Assembly (NCBI GenBank): GCA_033297075.1
Contig: MU858155.1
Location: 60,807 to 124,806, forward strand
Length of the DNA stretch: 64,000 bases
Reading direction: 5' to 3'
DNA from: Rhypophila decipiens
Lineage: Eukaryota > Ascomycota > Sordariomycetes > Sordariales > Naviculisporaceae
In this document: positions 31,597 through 42,165 of the stretch, in pieces
Layout: every line of letters begins with the position of its first letter
Position numbering within the stretch: the stretch's first letter is position 1
Program-made: the position numbers and the translations under genes
The notes under the pieces: model-generated
What the model was told of the DNA's origin: nothing
The model's input: the letters and a program-made list of their open reading frames with translations, nothing else
The model's database searches: none

Positions 31597-34500
31597 ATGA
31601 AGTTAACCCTTGCACTTGCCGTACTGGCAAGTAGCAGTCCTGTCTTTGCAGGCATATTTTCATCATCGCCGCAGGTAAGACATCCCCTTTCCGAGCCTGC
31701 ACAACGTCATCCCTACCTTTCATTTGCGCCTACACTACTCCCAACTCTTCGGGACAGTGTCGATCTGCTACTGTGGCATCGACTTCATACAGTTTTACCC
31801 GCGGTGTCATGCTGTTTACCCAGATTGGCTGGGCTCTATGTCGCTCTAGTCTAGAGGGTGCAGCTGGCATATGCAGCTTATTTGCTTTTGACTCGAGCCT
31901 CCTCACTATACTTGGGAGCCGCATGTGCTGACAAAAGTGACCTCTTACCAACAACAGCTCAACAAGAGAGCCGAACTCGCATATTCTCCCCCATTCTACC
32001 CATCACCATGGATGAACCCTGACGCAGACGGATGGGAGGAAGCCTATGCCAAAGCGAAGGACTTTGTCTCCCAGTTGACGCTCTTGGAAAAGGTCAACCT
32101 GACGACCGGTACCGGGTAAGTATATGCCACGACTGGCTTAGTGCTTTGAGGCTAGGAGGCTAATCATGGTACGACAGCTGGGCCTCTGAACAATGCGTTG
32201 GCAACACGGGTGGTGTACCCCGGCTCGGCCTCAGGGCGTTCTGCTTGCAGGATGCACCTATGGGCATCCGTGGAACCGATTACAACTCCGTCTTTCCCTC
32301 GGGCCTGACAGCCGCGGCGACTTGGGACAGGGGTCTCATCAACAAGCGCGGTTATGCCATGGGCGCCGAGGCCAAGGGCAAGGGCGTGACGGTGCTTCTT
32401 GGGCCTGTGGCCGGACCCCTCGGGCGCGCCCCAGCGGGCGGACGGAACTGGGAAGGCTTTTCACCAGATCCAGTTCTGACTGGTGTCAGCATGTCTGAGA
32501 CCATCAAGGGAATCCAAGATGCTGGTACCATTGCGTGTGCCAAGCACTGGGTTGGAAACGAGCAAGGTGAGTGTTGATGAAAATAAGACGACGAGGCCCA
32601 AGTACTAACTCTCGGACCAGAGCACTTCAGACAGGTTGGAGAGGCGAAAAACTACGGCTACAACATCTCAGAGACCCTTTCCTCCAACATTGACGACAAG
32701 ACAATGCACGAGCTCTACATGTGGCCATTCGTCGACGCTGTACGCGCCGGTGTTGGCTCAGTCATGTGCGTTTACACGCAGGTCAACAACTCATACGGTT
32801 GCCAGAACTCGAAGCTTCTCAACGGCCTGCTCAAGGACGAACTTGGCTTCCAGGGCTTTGTCATGAGCGATTGGCAGGCCCAACACACTGGTGCTGCAAG
32901 CGCCGTCGCTGGTCTTGACATGTCAATGCCCGGCGACACCGAGTTCAACACTGGAGTTTCCTTCTGGGGCACCAATCTCACTCTTGCTGTTCTGAACGGC
33001 ACTGTTCCCGAGTACCGCATTGACGATATGGCCATGCGCATCATGGCTGCCTACTTCAAGGTCGGCAAGAACCTTGATGAAGAGGACGTCAACTTCTCTT
33101 TCTGGACCCTGGATACCTATGGGCCACTCAACTGGGCGGCCGGCAAGAACATTCAGCAGATCAACGGCCATGTCGATGTGCGTGAAAATCACGGGGCCCT
33201 GATTCGCGAGATTGCCGCCAAGGGAACAGTGGTTCTCAAGAATGAAGGGGCTCTTCCCCTCAAGAAGCCCAGGTTCCTTGCTGTTATCGGAGAAGATGCT
33301 GGTCCGAACATCTGGGGCCCCAACTCTTGCGATAATCGAGGATGCGACAACGGCACGCTTGCACTGGCCTGGGGATCTGGGACAGCCAACTTCCCGTACC
33401 TGATCACACCCGACTCGGCTCTCCAAGCGCAGGCCATCAGAGACGGATCCCGATACGAGAGCGTTCTTTCCAACTACGCCTGGACCTACACCCAGGGCTT
33501 AGTCAAGCAAGCGAATGCCACGGCGATTGTGTTTGTGAACGCCAACTCTGGTGAAGGATTCATCAGTGTCGATGGAAACGAAGGCGACCGCAAGAACCTG
33601 ACGCTCTGGAAGAATGGAGACGACCTGATCAAGAACGTGTCCAGTTTGTGCCCCAACACAATCGTTGTCATTCACTCGACCGGTCCCGTCTTGGTGACAG
33701 ACTGGTACGACAGCCCGAACGTGACTGCTATCGTATGGGCTGGATTGCCGGGACAGGAGTCAGGCAACTCCATCACCGATGTCCTCTACGGAAAAGTCAA
33801 CCCATCTGGAAAATCGCCCTTCACCTGGGGTAAAACACGCGAGAGCTATGGTACCGATGTTCTCTATGAACCGAACAACGGCGAGGGCGCACCGCAACAG
33901 GATTACACCGAGGGTGTCTTTATCGACTATCGGCATTTCGACAAGGCTGACGCGCCCCTCATCTACGAATTTGGACACGGTCTCAGCTACACAACCTTCA
34001 AGTATAGCAACATTCAGGTGCAAAAGAGCAATGCGGGCACATATCGGCCGACGACCGGAGAGACAGCCCCGGCGCCGACCTTTGGCAACTTCTCGACCGA
34101 CTATGACGATTACGTCTTCCCAGCCGACGACTTTCCATACATCTACCAATACATTTACCCATACCTCAACGTGTCGGACCCCAAGAAGGCATCTGCCGAC
34201 CCGTTTTATGGCGAGGAAGCGTCCGAGTTCCTCCCGCCTCATGCGCTGGACAACGGATCGCAGCCGCTTCTTCCCGCTTCGGGCAAGAATGCACCGGGCG
34301 GAAATACGCAGTTGTATGACGTGTTCTACACCCTGACAGCTGATATCGAGAACACAGGCGATGTTGTCGGCGAGGAGGTTGCGCAGTTGTATGTGTCTCT
34401 AGGCGGGCCAGACGACCCCAAGGTCGTGTTGAGAGACTTTGACAAGGTTCGGATTGAGCCAGGGCAGACTGTCCAGGCGAGGTTCACCCTTACCAGACGC

Positions 34501-34614
34501 GACCTGAGCAACTGGGATCCCGTCACGCAGAACTGGTTCGTGAGCGAATACCCCAAGACGGCGTACATCGGGCAGAGTAGTCGGAAGCTGGACTTGGAGG
34601 CCAAGCTGGACTAG
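31597..34614 (+). CDS. Secreted GH3 beta-glucosidase with fibronectin-III-like domain
   Basis: It hydrolyses cellobiose and short beta-glucans to glucose, completing cellulose breakdown begun by enzymes such as the AA9 at 3128. Exons 31597-31674, 31958-32115, 32178-32566 and 32621-34614 sum to 2619 nt, 872 residues. Exon 1 encodes only the signal peptide and a few residues; after a long 283-nt intron, exon 2 opens with LNKR, a likely Kex2 site. Domain A has [20 protein letters not shown] and [10 protein letters not shown]. The nucleophile Asp is in VMSDWQAQH. The (alpha/beta)6 sandwich carries ANSGEGF, whose Glu is the likely acid/base. [10 protein letters not shown] then starts the FnIII-like part, ending RRDLSNWDP. 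An insert between these two domains has YQYIYPYLN, as in large fungal extracellular beta-glucosidases. Confidence 0.95.
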
Positions 34615-35281
34615 TGGAGAATTATGGAAAAGCGATATGAAAATTTCTTTTAATGTTTTGTTATTGTTTTGTTCGGCGGACTTAGGTCTTAATGTGTGAT
34701 GTTTATTGGACTTTGAGCAGTGATGCACAATGATGCGGAAAAGATGGGTTATGTGCTGCAGTGGTAATATTGTTTCTTTGCAGCTTTGCTCTGATGCAGG
34801 CAGCCTTGAGATGTCTTATTACCGACAATATACACCATCAGTTATCATCGGCCTGTGGCCCGTTCAGCGCATTGCAGATGTCATTCGTTCGTTGGCTGTA
34901 TGTCATGTCCCCCGCGACCATCCTGATAGGATACTTATCAAGTCATCAGAGATAGACTTGTCGGGTTACACAACGGCAGTTGGGTTGTACTCGCCTCTTC
35001 GTTTCCTATCATCGTCGAGGAAGAAAGCCACAAGTTTACTAGACCGTCGGGGCTGAACCGGTGTCCACGCCACTGCCACTTGCATTCCACGTCCAGACAC
35101 GCTGCGATTCGTTGACCCAGGGCATCAAGCAACCAACTCACATGATGGAAGCGCGGGATGCAGACAAGATGGCTCTCAAAGTTTTCTTATCTACCTGGGT
35201 TCATCTTGCTCATGTCGAGCCATCTTGCTTCTCTTTCTCGTTTTTCTTTCATAGAGACCACCCCATTCAGTGTCTCTAATC
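34615..35281. other. Intergenic region
   Basis: GH3 3' flank and promoter of the membrane-protein gene. No gene is seen. Confidence 0.5.
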
Positions 35282-36958
35282 ATGGCTCAGGCCTGGCTAA
35301 CCCTCCCAGACTGGGAACTGTCCAATGTCCAGGCCGTTCTCGCCTTCATCATCAATATACTCTGCGCCTTCGGTATCTGGGCCGTTTCCCACGTGCTCTG
35401 GAAATCAGCAGCAACAGCCATCTCGCGCGGGCAAAAGACCAAGCTCCTCTCGCTGCTGACACTCGGCACACTAGGCGACGTGCTCGACACCATCCCCTTA
35501 CTCCGGGCCGACCTCGGAACAAGCCTATTGTCCAAACTCATCTTTCAATGCGCTGTCGTAACCATCCTCTCCCTGACAGCCATCGTTTCAGGCCCCATAG
35601 CGCGCTACTCGACCAGCTCCGGCACAGCGATCCGCCTTTTGCCCGTAAACGGCTCCATGGCGACCTCCAACTTCCACAGCATGAACAGCGCCCAAGTAAA
35701 ATGGAACAACACCATCGAACGTCTCAACGCTGCCAATTTCCCCCTCGACCAACTGCTCGATTTCTGGCCTCGGTTCGACGCACCCTGGAAATTCAACCCC
35801 TCCCAGTGGAACTCGACCTGGACTGTCAACTGCAGCTTTACCCCCGAGCCGCAGAGCATCACCCTCGTAGCAGTAAAGAACTATACCGAACCAATCCTGG
35901 ACGAAATCCCCGGGATGGCCTCTGTCTTTGCCGCAGAAATGTTAACACCAGGCCACACGATAACAAGCAGCATGTCCGGGGCATGGGAACAAGGCGACGA
36001 TCCTAATAGCAACGAGGGTATATGGAAGGACATGCTCTACTTTGTGTTTATCCAGTCCAACCCCAACACAGCCTACTCCGACGAGCCAGACCCCGGGACC
36101 ACAGGCCGGCAGCTCAACTATTTACCATTCAACATTTCCTTTGCGGTATTTCATCTGCACGGTGCCCCCTCTACAGTCACAGAAACAAGAAGCTTTGATA
36201 TTGGGATCGGACCAATCACCCAATCACGATATACAATGGCAGATTGCCAACTTTCTCGTCTACCGTCCCGCACACCGGACAAGTTGGACGAAGACACAGA
36301 CTGGCACGTCGCCTTTCCCTGGTCGGCAGATCCGCTGGCTTTACCGAGCGCATTTGCAGAGTATTATCGTGCCGAAATAATGGATGCTAGTTTCACGGGG
36401 CAAGAGGTGCATTTACCCAGCGGGGAGGAGGTTGTACGGTTGTATCAGGCGTATTTGGTCAGTAAAGATACCGAGTATCATGAGACGGTTAGTAGGGAGT
36501 TGGATGTTGAGGTTCGGACGGTTAGGCTTTCGGTTGTTGCTTTGGTTTTGTTTCTGGGATTCGCGCTTCTTTTGGCGGTGGGCTTGGGCTGGTCTGTTTG
36601 CTTCAAGTTACTACATATAGGGGCTGGGACGAGGAAGAAGAGAGGGACGGAAGTGGTACTACTTGAAGAAGAGGTTCCCAAGACCAAGGTTGATTGGATG
36701 ATGAGGGTCGTTTATTATGATGATACTACTGAGGGAGGGACCTTGAAACAGAATCGAGCGGGTTTGAGGGCTGCCTTTTATGAGGACGGTGGCCGCCGGG
36801 CCGAGGTTGCGGTTAAGGGACGACCTGCTGTTCGTATCCCGACTACGGATACTGTTAGTACTGGCAAGGGAGACGTTGAGGTTATTCATAATGACCCGTC
36901 AGAAAAGGGCGACGATATCAAGAAACATGGATCCGTGGATGAGGAGAAGGGGGCTTGA
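35282..36958 (+). CDS. Fungal integral membrane protein of unknown function
   Basis: I do not recognise the family. It has 558 residues and no intron. The first ATG in frame is at 35282; the frame before it has no ATG. Three hydrophobic spans lie near the N terminus (about 16-38, 52-72 and 82-104) and one near the C terminus (about 425-450, VVALVLFLGFALLLAVGLGW). Between them is a large segment of about 320 residues with several N-glycosylation sequons and cysteines, probably extracellular. The C-terminal tail is cytosolic-looking, rich in Lys, Arg, Glu and Asp. This layout (spans, large outer loop, last span, basic tail) is shared in outline with the protein at 44406-46595, but I see no clear sequence identity. 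Confidence 0.8.
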   Translation: MAQAWLTLPDWELSNVQAVLAFIINILCAFGIWAVSHVLWKSAATAISRGQKTKLLSLLTLGTLGDVLDTIPLLRADLGTSLLSKLIFQCAVVTILSLTAIVSGPIARYSTSSGTAIRLLPVNGSMATSNFHSMNSAQVKWNNTIERLNAANFPLDQLLDFWPRFDAPWKFNPSQWNSTWTVNCSFTPEPQSITLVAVKNYTEPILDEIPGMASVFAAEMLTPGHTITSSMSGAWEQGDDPNSNEGIWKDMLYFVFIQSNPNTAYSDEPDPGTTGRQLNYLPFNISFAVFHLHGAPSTVTETRSFDIGIGPITQSRYTMADCQLSRLPSRTPDKLDEDTDWHVAFPWSADPLALPSAFAEYYRAEIMDASFTGQEVHLPSGEEVVRLYQAYLVSKDTEYHETVSRELDVEVRTVRLSVVALVLFLGFALLLAVGLGWSVCFKLLHIGAGTRKKRGTEVVLLEEEVPKTKVDWMMRVVYYDDTTEGGTLKQNRAGLRAAFYEDGGRRAEVAVKGRPAVRIPTTDTVSTGKGDVEVIHNDPSEKGDDIKKHGSVDEEKGA

Positions 36959-37271
36959 TGAAGGACACTATAAATAGTGTATGCATTAGGGTCTACACGT
37001 TGTAACCATCTATACTACGGAGGATCACAAGCGACTCTTGGCTGAAACGATCGGGGCGATTTACACCGCGTTTCCACCCGTGCTTACTTTCTGGGTCCTT
37101 TCTGTAGATCACTTTACAGTGGTATTAGGACTAGGGGAGGAACTAGAGTGATCCCGCGGCAGGGTCTCTTCGGGACGACGTGCATTGTCGCGGTTCGCCT
37201 CTTCCTTCTCCTCTTCCATGTCAGCACCGCTAAAGTCTCCCGCCGACGATATCTATCGATCGCACGCAACG
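36959..37271. other. Intergenic region
   Basis: Promoter region of the CFEM-like gene. An in-frame ATG at 37218 could extend that protein by 18 residues. Confidence 0.4.
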
Positions 37272-38174
37272 ATGCCTTCCATGGCCCGGCTGCTGCCACT
37301 CCTCCTGGCAGCGGTGGCCGGTGTCCTCTGCGACGACGGCCCCGTGACAATCGACCAGAGCGACGTTTACAAGCAACAGCGGGTCTGCGCACGTCAGTGC
37401 TTCGTCGAGTTCAAAGATCCCGGCTACCCGATTGCACAAGAGATCTCGTGCCCGACCTTTCGCGTGCAAAACGATTGTTTCTGCCGGCCATACCTGCAGC
37501 AGCAGGCCCATCAGTTCGTCTACACCTGCATCAGCACCCGTTGCGGTGCATCGGATGATATTAGTGTCGCTACCAAGTTATACGACGACTATTGCACGAG
37601 TAACGGGTTCATAACGACGCAAAATGCGCCGCCATCGGAAACAGAAGGTGCGTTGACTATCACCATCACGGTACCGCCCACGGTGGTGGTAACGACGACG
37701 GCCACCGCCACCGTTACCGTCACTGCATCCGCTGCCTCTCCGTCTGAGCGTCTACCGACGGGCTGGGTGTATCTGGTCGCATTTGCCATGACGGTGGCAT
37801 TCTATTCTCGCGGATGGTGATTAATACGTGAGACGTGGTCATCAGGAGCGCCGCCCATCACTTCACTAGCAACGCCCGGTCGTATAACTCCGCCGAGTAA
37901 CCCATCCCCAACATCCGGGTCGTCACCCCCCGCACCAAAAACGACATTTACTTCATCATCTGGAGGAACAGGAGAGCAAAAATCGAATTCTGGTGACGAT
38001 GGCGGAGGAGGTACCAGGCTAAGCGGTGGAGAGCTCGCTGGAATAATCGTCGGTGTCGTCAGCGCGGTGGCCACGGTAATAGGCGTGTTTTTTGCTTGGA
38101 AGACGTATAAGAAATCCAAGGACAAGGGCACTTCACAAACGCCAGAAGTCAGAGGACACCCAGGATGGAACTGA
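37272..38174 (+). CDS. CFEM-like cell-surface protein with alternative C-terminal ends
   Basis: A signal peptide (MPSMARLLPLLLAAVAGVLC) precedes a domain with eight cysteines in a CFEM-like order: VCARQC, ISC, DCFC, YTC, TRC, YC. CFEM proteins are fungal surface or secreted proteins, some of which bind haem or sense hosts. A Thr/Val-rich stalk follows. In the same frame a TGA at 37818-37820 closes a form ending in a hydrophobic tail (WVYLVAFAMTVAFY). The frame then stays open to 38172-38174 and encodes a Ser/Pro/Gly stalk, a clear membrane span (ELAGIIVGVVSAVATVIGVF) and a basic tail. An intron removing the TGA, for example with donor GTATCT or GTGTAT near 37766, would give the long form. The spliced form is my preferred annotation; exact sites are uncertain. 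Confidence 0.65.
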
Positions 38175-38182
38175 AATAAATA

Positions 38183-38559
38183 GAGTGCTGCTATTGGAAC
38201 TTTGCCCAACTACTAGCGGGACGGTGTGGTACATACACAAAAGGTAACAGCCCATAACTATACTCTTTATACCAGAGCAAGATTTCAAGTCGCTAAACTT
38301 AGTTCTTAAGTTCCAAAAAGATCTAAATGAGTCTTTTAGTATAGTTAGATGTCTAAAGTATTTGAAAATACTAGATTTAATATAAAGTATTTAAAGAAGG
38401 ACTTAGAAGTACGAAGAAAGTTGTGTTTAAATGGGTTATAGCCTAGGAATTCTTGGAGTAGATGTACTTTTTTTTTTAAGTATAGGTATGCAGGGTTAGG
38501 GTTGTAGGTGGTATACATCGTCCCGCTAGCAGTTGGACAACGTTCCAATAGCAGCACTC
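38183..38559. mobile_element. hAT-type MITE, 377 bp
   Basis: Terminal inverted repeats of about 47 bases: the left end starts GAGTGCTGCTATTGGAAC at 38183 and the right end is its inverse ending at 38559, with about four mismatches inside 47 bases. Flanking 8-bp duplications are AATAAATA (38175-38182) and GATAAATA (38560-38567), seven of eight identical, as expected of hAT transposition. The inside is AT-rich and non-coding. The left duplication starts on the base after the stop codon of the CFEM-like gene. Confidence 0.8.
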
Positions 38560-38567
38560 GATAAATA

Positions 38568-39162
38568 AAGCAGAAAAAGAAGAAAGGAAGAAAGAGGCAG
38601 GAAGCTGGCTGAACCTCGTGACTGAATGTACCTGGACTTGGATTATTCATTACAAGTAGGGCAAGAGGATTGCGGTACGTGGGTGTAGAAATGGGGTGTG
38701 ATTTCAGATACCAGATACTCTACTAGTCTTCTAGGGTACTAATGACTTTCTTCTTAACAATTTGACAAAGTCTTTTCAGTACTCATTTATGATACCGATA
38801 GCAGAATTTCACATCCCATTTTTACACCCATATATACGGATATGTTCTCCGGATCTTTGTCCGGCGAATTTGCGTTCCGATCGAATGCAGTGTAACATAC
38901 AGATCACGAAAAACACCAATCATATCCCACTAAAAGTGTCTCAATTGTCGATCAAGCTAAGCGCAGTTGGGAACTCGGGACTTCAGCTCAGCTGAGCCTC
39001 AAACATGAGTTTCCCCTCTTCACAAACTGATGAGGCCTCCTCACCCGAACAACAACATCATACCTCGTTCTCCCATATGGTGATATGCTCCTTTCTAAAA
39101 GCATCAACCACATCATCCGTGCTTAAACTACTACCCACCCTGGACAACAGTCTTGTTCCAAA
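38568..39162. other. Intergenic region
   Basis: Upstream flank of the HET-ankyrin gene. No gene is seen. Confidence 0.5.
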
Positions 39163-41936
39163 ATGGCCGACATCGACATCTCCGCAATCCTCGCAGCCCT
39201 AAGCGCAATCGAGCGGCAACCCAACAACCGGGCCATAAAATCCCTCCTCCTAGCCAAAGGTTTGCCCGCATCGGTTGCCCAGCCCGTGTCGTTCAACGAG
39301 CTCTGCTACTGGCAAGAAGATGAAGTCTCGCTTGTTTTTGACCGATTACACGCCTCCATCTCTGACATCCGGAATCCAGAGCTCAAGACTTTCAACATCG
39401 AATTATCGCCTGCTGAAGTTCGTGCCGGAAAAGGAGCGACGGATTTTGTCAAGCCTAGCAAGGAGCTCGTCGATCACTCTGCTTCCGTTCGAGGAGCGCT
39501 GTGTCTAAATTCCAGCGGAGAATTCACTGTCAACCCAAAGGAGGGGTATATAGCCCTATCGCATGTCTGGGTCCAGGGTCTCGGAGGCGACCCAGAAGGG
39601 AGAGGACTTCATCGCAGCTTGGTGAGACAGGTCTTTGGTCTGATGAGAAAAGGCGGGTTGAAGGAGAAGTGGATCTGGACGGATAGCTTGGCTATCCCCG
39701 GCGGGGGGGAAGAACTTTGTGTGGCTGATGAGGAAATCAAGGGACAGTTGATTAACGCCATGGCGGGGATTTATAGAGACGCGAAAGGGGTTCTTGTTTT
39801 GGATGCGCTGGCTTTGAGGCTTGCTTCAGTTGGGGCGGTTGATACAGCTGTTTTGCTGGCTTTGGGGAGTGAGTAGTACCCTTTCTCCTCTTCCAAGTGC
39901 GAGAAATGTGATGGTCGGGATGCTAATATGTGCATGTGGTAGAATGGCTCACCCGGGTCTGGACATACCAAGAGATCAAACTCGCGACAAACGCGATGGT
40001 AGCTACCAAGACGGGCTTTGTCAGTTTTGCAGCCATGGTCGACGAGCTACGACACAAAGCATTCGACGAAGTCGGGGACGGGTATGACGCTTCCAAGAGG
40101 GGCCAGTTTCCCAGTCTGTACAGAACGTTTGTCCGTCTCCAGCGGAATGACGAGATAGGCGTCTCCCTCCCGGATATCGCCATCGGATGCGGCTACCGCG
40201 AGGCCATGAACAAACTTGACTTTGCCCGCTCCGTCTTTCCCACTCTTGGACTGGACTGGCGCTTTGGGGATGGGCTAGAAGAGGCCATGCGAAAGATCTA
40301 CGAGGCGCAAAAGAGACATGCCATGAGACTAGTCCTCTACCATGGTCCCCCGCGAGCTGCGTTTCCCGGCTGGGCACCGGCTGTCTTCCCTGGACTAGTC
40401 GACAGCAAAGTCATCTCGCCAGGAATCTGGAAAGGTCGCGGCATGGAACGAAGCTGGCTGACGACCAAAATTCGGTCCATTGTGCCGAGCAAACCCGGCG
40501 TGGTTATTCTCGAACTAGACAACCAAACCGGGGAAAGTCCAGGCGCCTATTGTGTAGGCTTCATCAGCCCCGCAACCGAGAAAGAAAGCCCCCAGAGTGT
40601 AGCGCTCTTCCACGAAGCGGTCCACAACGGGACCGCATATCTTCTCGCTGACGAGCCTCTTATCCCAAAGCAGCATATGTCTCGCGTGGGGATCATCGTG
40701 CAGAGATTCACTAAGCCGAAACCTACTCAAAAGGAAGCATGGGTAATCATGACCTTTGCCATTGGCGAGACTGAGCCCGCGTACCTTGCCTCTCGGGAGA
40801 ACTGGCTTCTTCTTCACGAGAACCCGACTCACTTCCGACTGCCAGACGGCAAACTTTCCTCCGACGGGAAGGCCTTCTCAGAGCTGAACTACATGATTAC
40901 TTACAGTCCCGACCCCTCTTCACCAGATAACGATCACCACCTATCCGATTACCCCCTCCAAAAAGCCGCGTCAACGGGCGACTTGTCTGCCATCCATGCC
41001 TTGACCTCAGGACCAGGATACGTGGACATAAACCAACAAGACCCCCGCGGCTGGACACCACTACATTACGCCTCGGCAGCAGGCCATCCAGCCGCAGTCT
41101 CAACTCTGACTTCCGTTCTAGGCGCAGACCTAAGCATGGCCACTCGAAACTCGGAAACAGCACTAGTCCTAGCAATAGACAACAACCACCTCGACGCAGC
41201 AATGGAACTCTTCGAAGCAGGGGCTGAAGTAAACTATTTCCACCCCCAAGGCTTCTCCCCGCTTACTACAGCCTGCAGAAGGAATAATCTCGAGATGCTA
41301 AGACTATGTCTCATGATGGGGGCTGATCCGAATCTAGAAGATGGATTCAGTGCCACGCCTTTGTGCTGTGCTGTCAAAGATGATGAACATCTTGGCGAGA
41401 ATGATGGCGGAGTGCTCAAAGAACTAATTGATGCTGGTGTGGGAATAGATCAAATGTGCACGTCTGGTGCCTCGGCGCTGTACCTTGCTGTTAGGATGGG
41501 CTATTCAGGCGCTGTAAAACAGCTGCTTGAGACCAAGAAGGCGGATCCTAACGGTGTTAATAAGAATTTACCGTGTTTGGTGCAGTATGCCATCGAGGGA
41601 CGGCTTGTTGGGATTTTAGAAGCCTTGTTGGAGGCTGGGGCCAAGGTTGATGTCGATGGGGATGGAGAACAGCGGAGGGTCTGGTTCAGTGATGGCTGGA
41701 CTGCCATGATGATTGCTGCGAGTGTGGGGGATGTTCCTGTTGGACGGTTACTGAGGGCAAATGGGGCCGACATGTTTGCTGCTGGTGGGAAGGATGGATG
41801 GACGCCGTTGCATGTTGCTGCGAGCAAGGGCGAGAAGTTGTTCTTTAAGTGGTTGGTTGAGGAGGGCGGGGAGGGGAGGGTCTGGGAGAAGGATCGGTTT
41901 GGGAGGACTGGGTTTGACTTGAGGACTTGGGTTTAG
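39163..41936 (+). CDS. HET domain protein with ankyrin repeats
   Basis: Two exons, 39163-39868 and 39943-41936 (intron GTGAGT..GGTAG, 74 nt), give 899 residues. The N-terminal part has a divergent HET domain: GYIALSHVWVQGLGG, EKWIWTDSLAIPGG, then NAMAGIYRDAKGVLVLDALAL, and after the intron WLTRVWTYQEIKLA. A middle region of about 250 residues has no motif I know. From about residue 575 there are at least six ankyrin repeats (GWTPLHYASAAGHPA, GFSPLTTACRRNNLEM, GASALYLAVRMGY, DGWTPLHVAASKGEK). HET proteins mediate non-self recognition and cell death. An ankyrin sensor fused directly to a HET effector, without a NACHT switch, is less common than NLR-HET fusions. It is close to a full NLR gene and a MITE. 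Confidence 0.88.
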
Positions 41937-42165
41937 TAGGGAGCTGGTTTGCCATGACGACAAGAGTGGTTTCGTGGTCAAGTAGCAAACAGGCTCTGGA
42001 ACAAGGAAGAAAGAGCAATTACGGGAAACGAACAAAATCTATTATTATACAGAGTACAACCTGCCTGCTTGTCCAAAAGGGAAAAAGTAAACAGAGGCAG
42101 CACCATGTCTCAACACCCAGACAATCTACTACCTACCTACACCCTTAACCCCACAACCACAAGAT

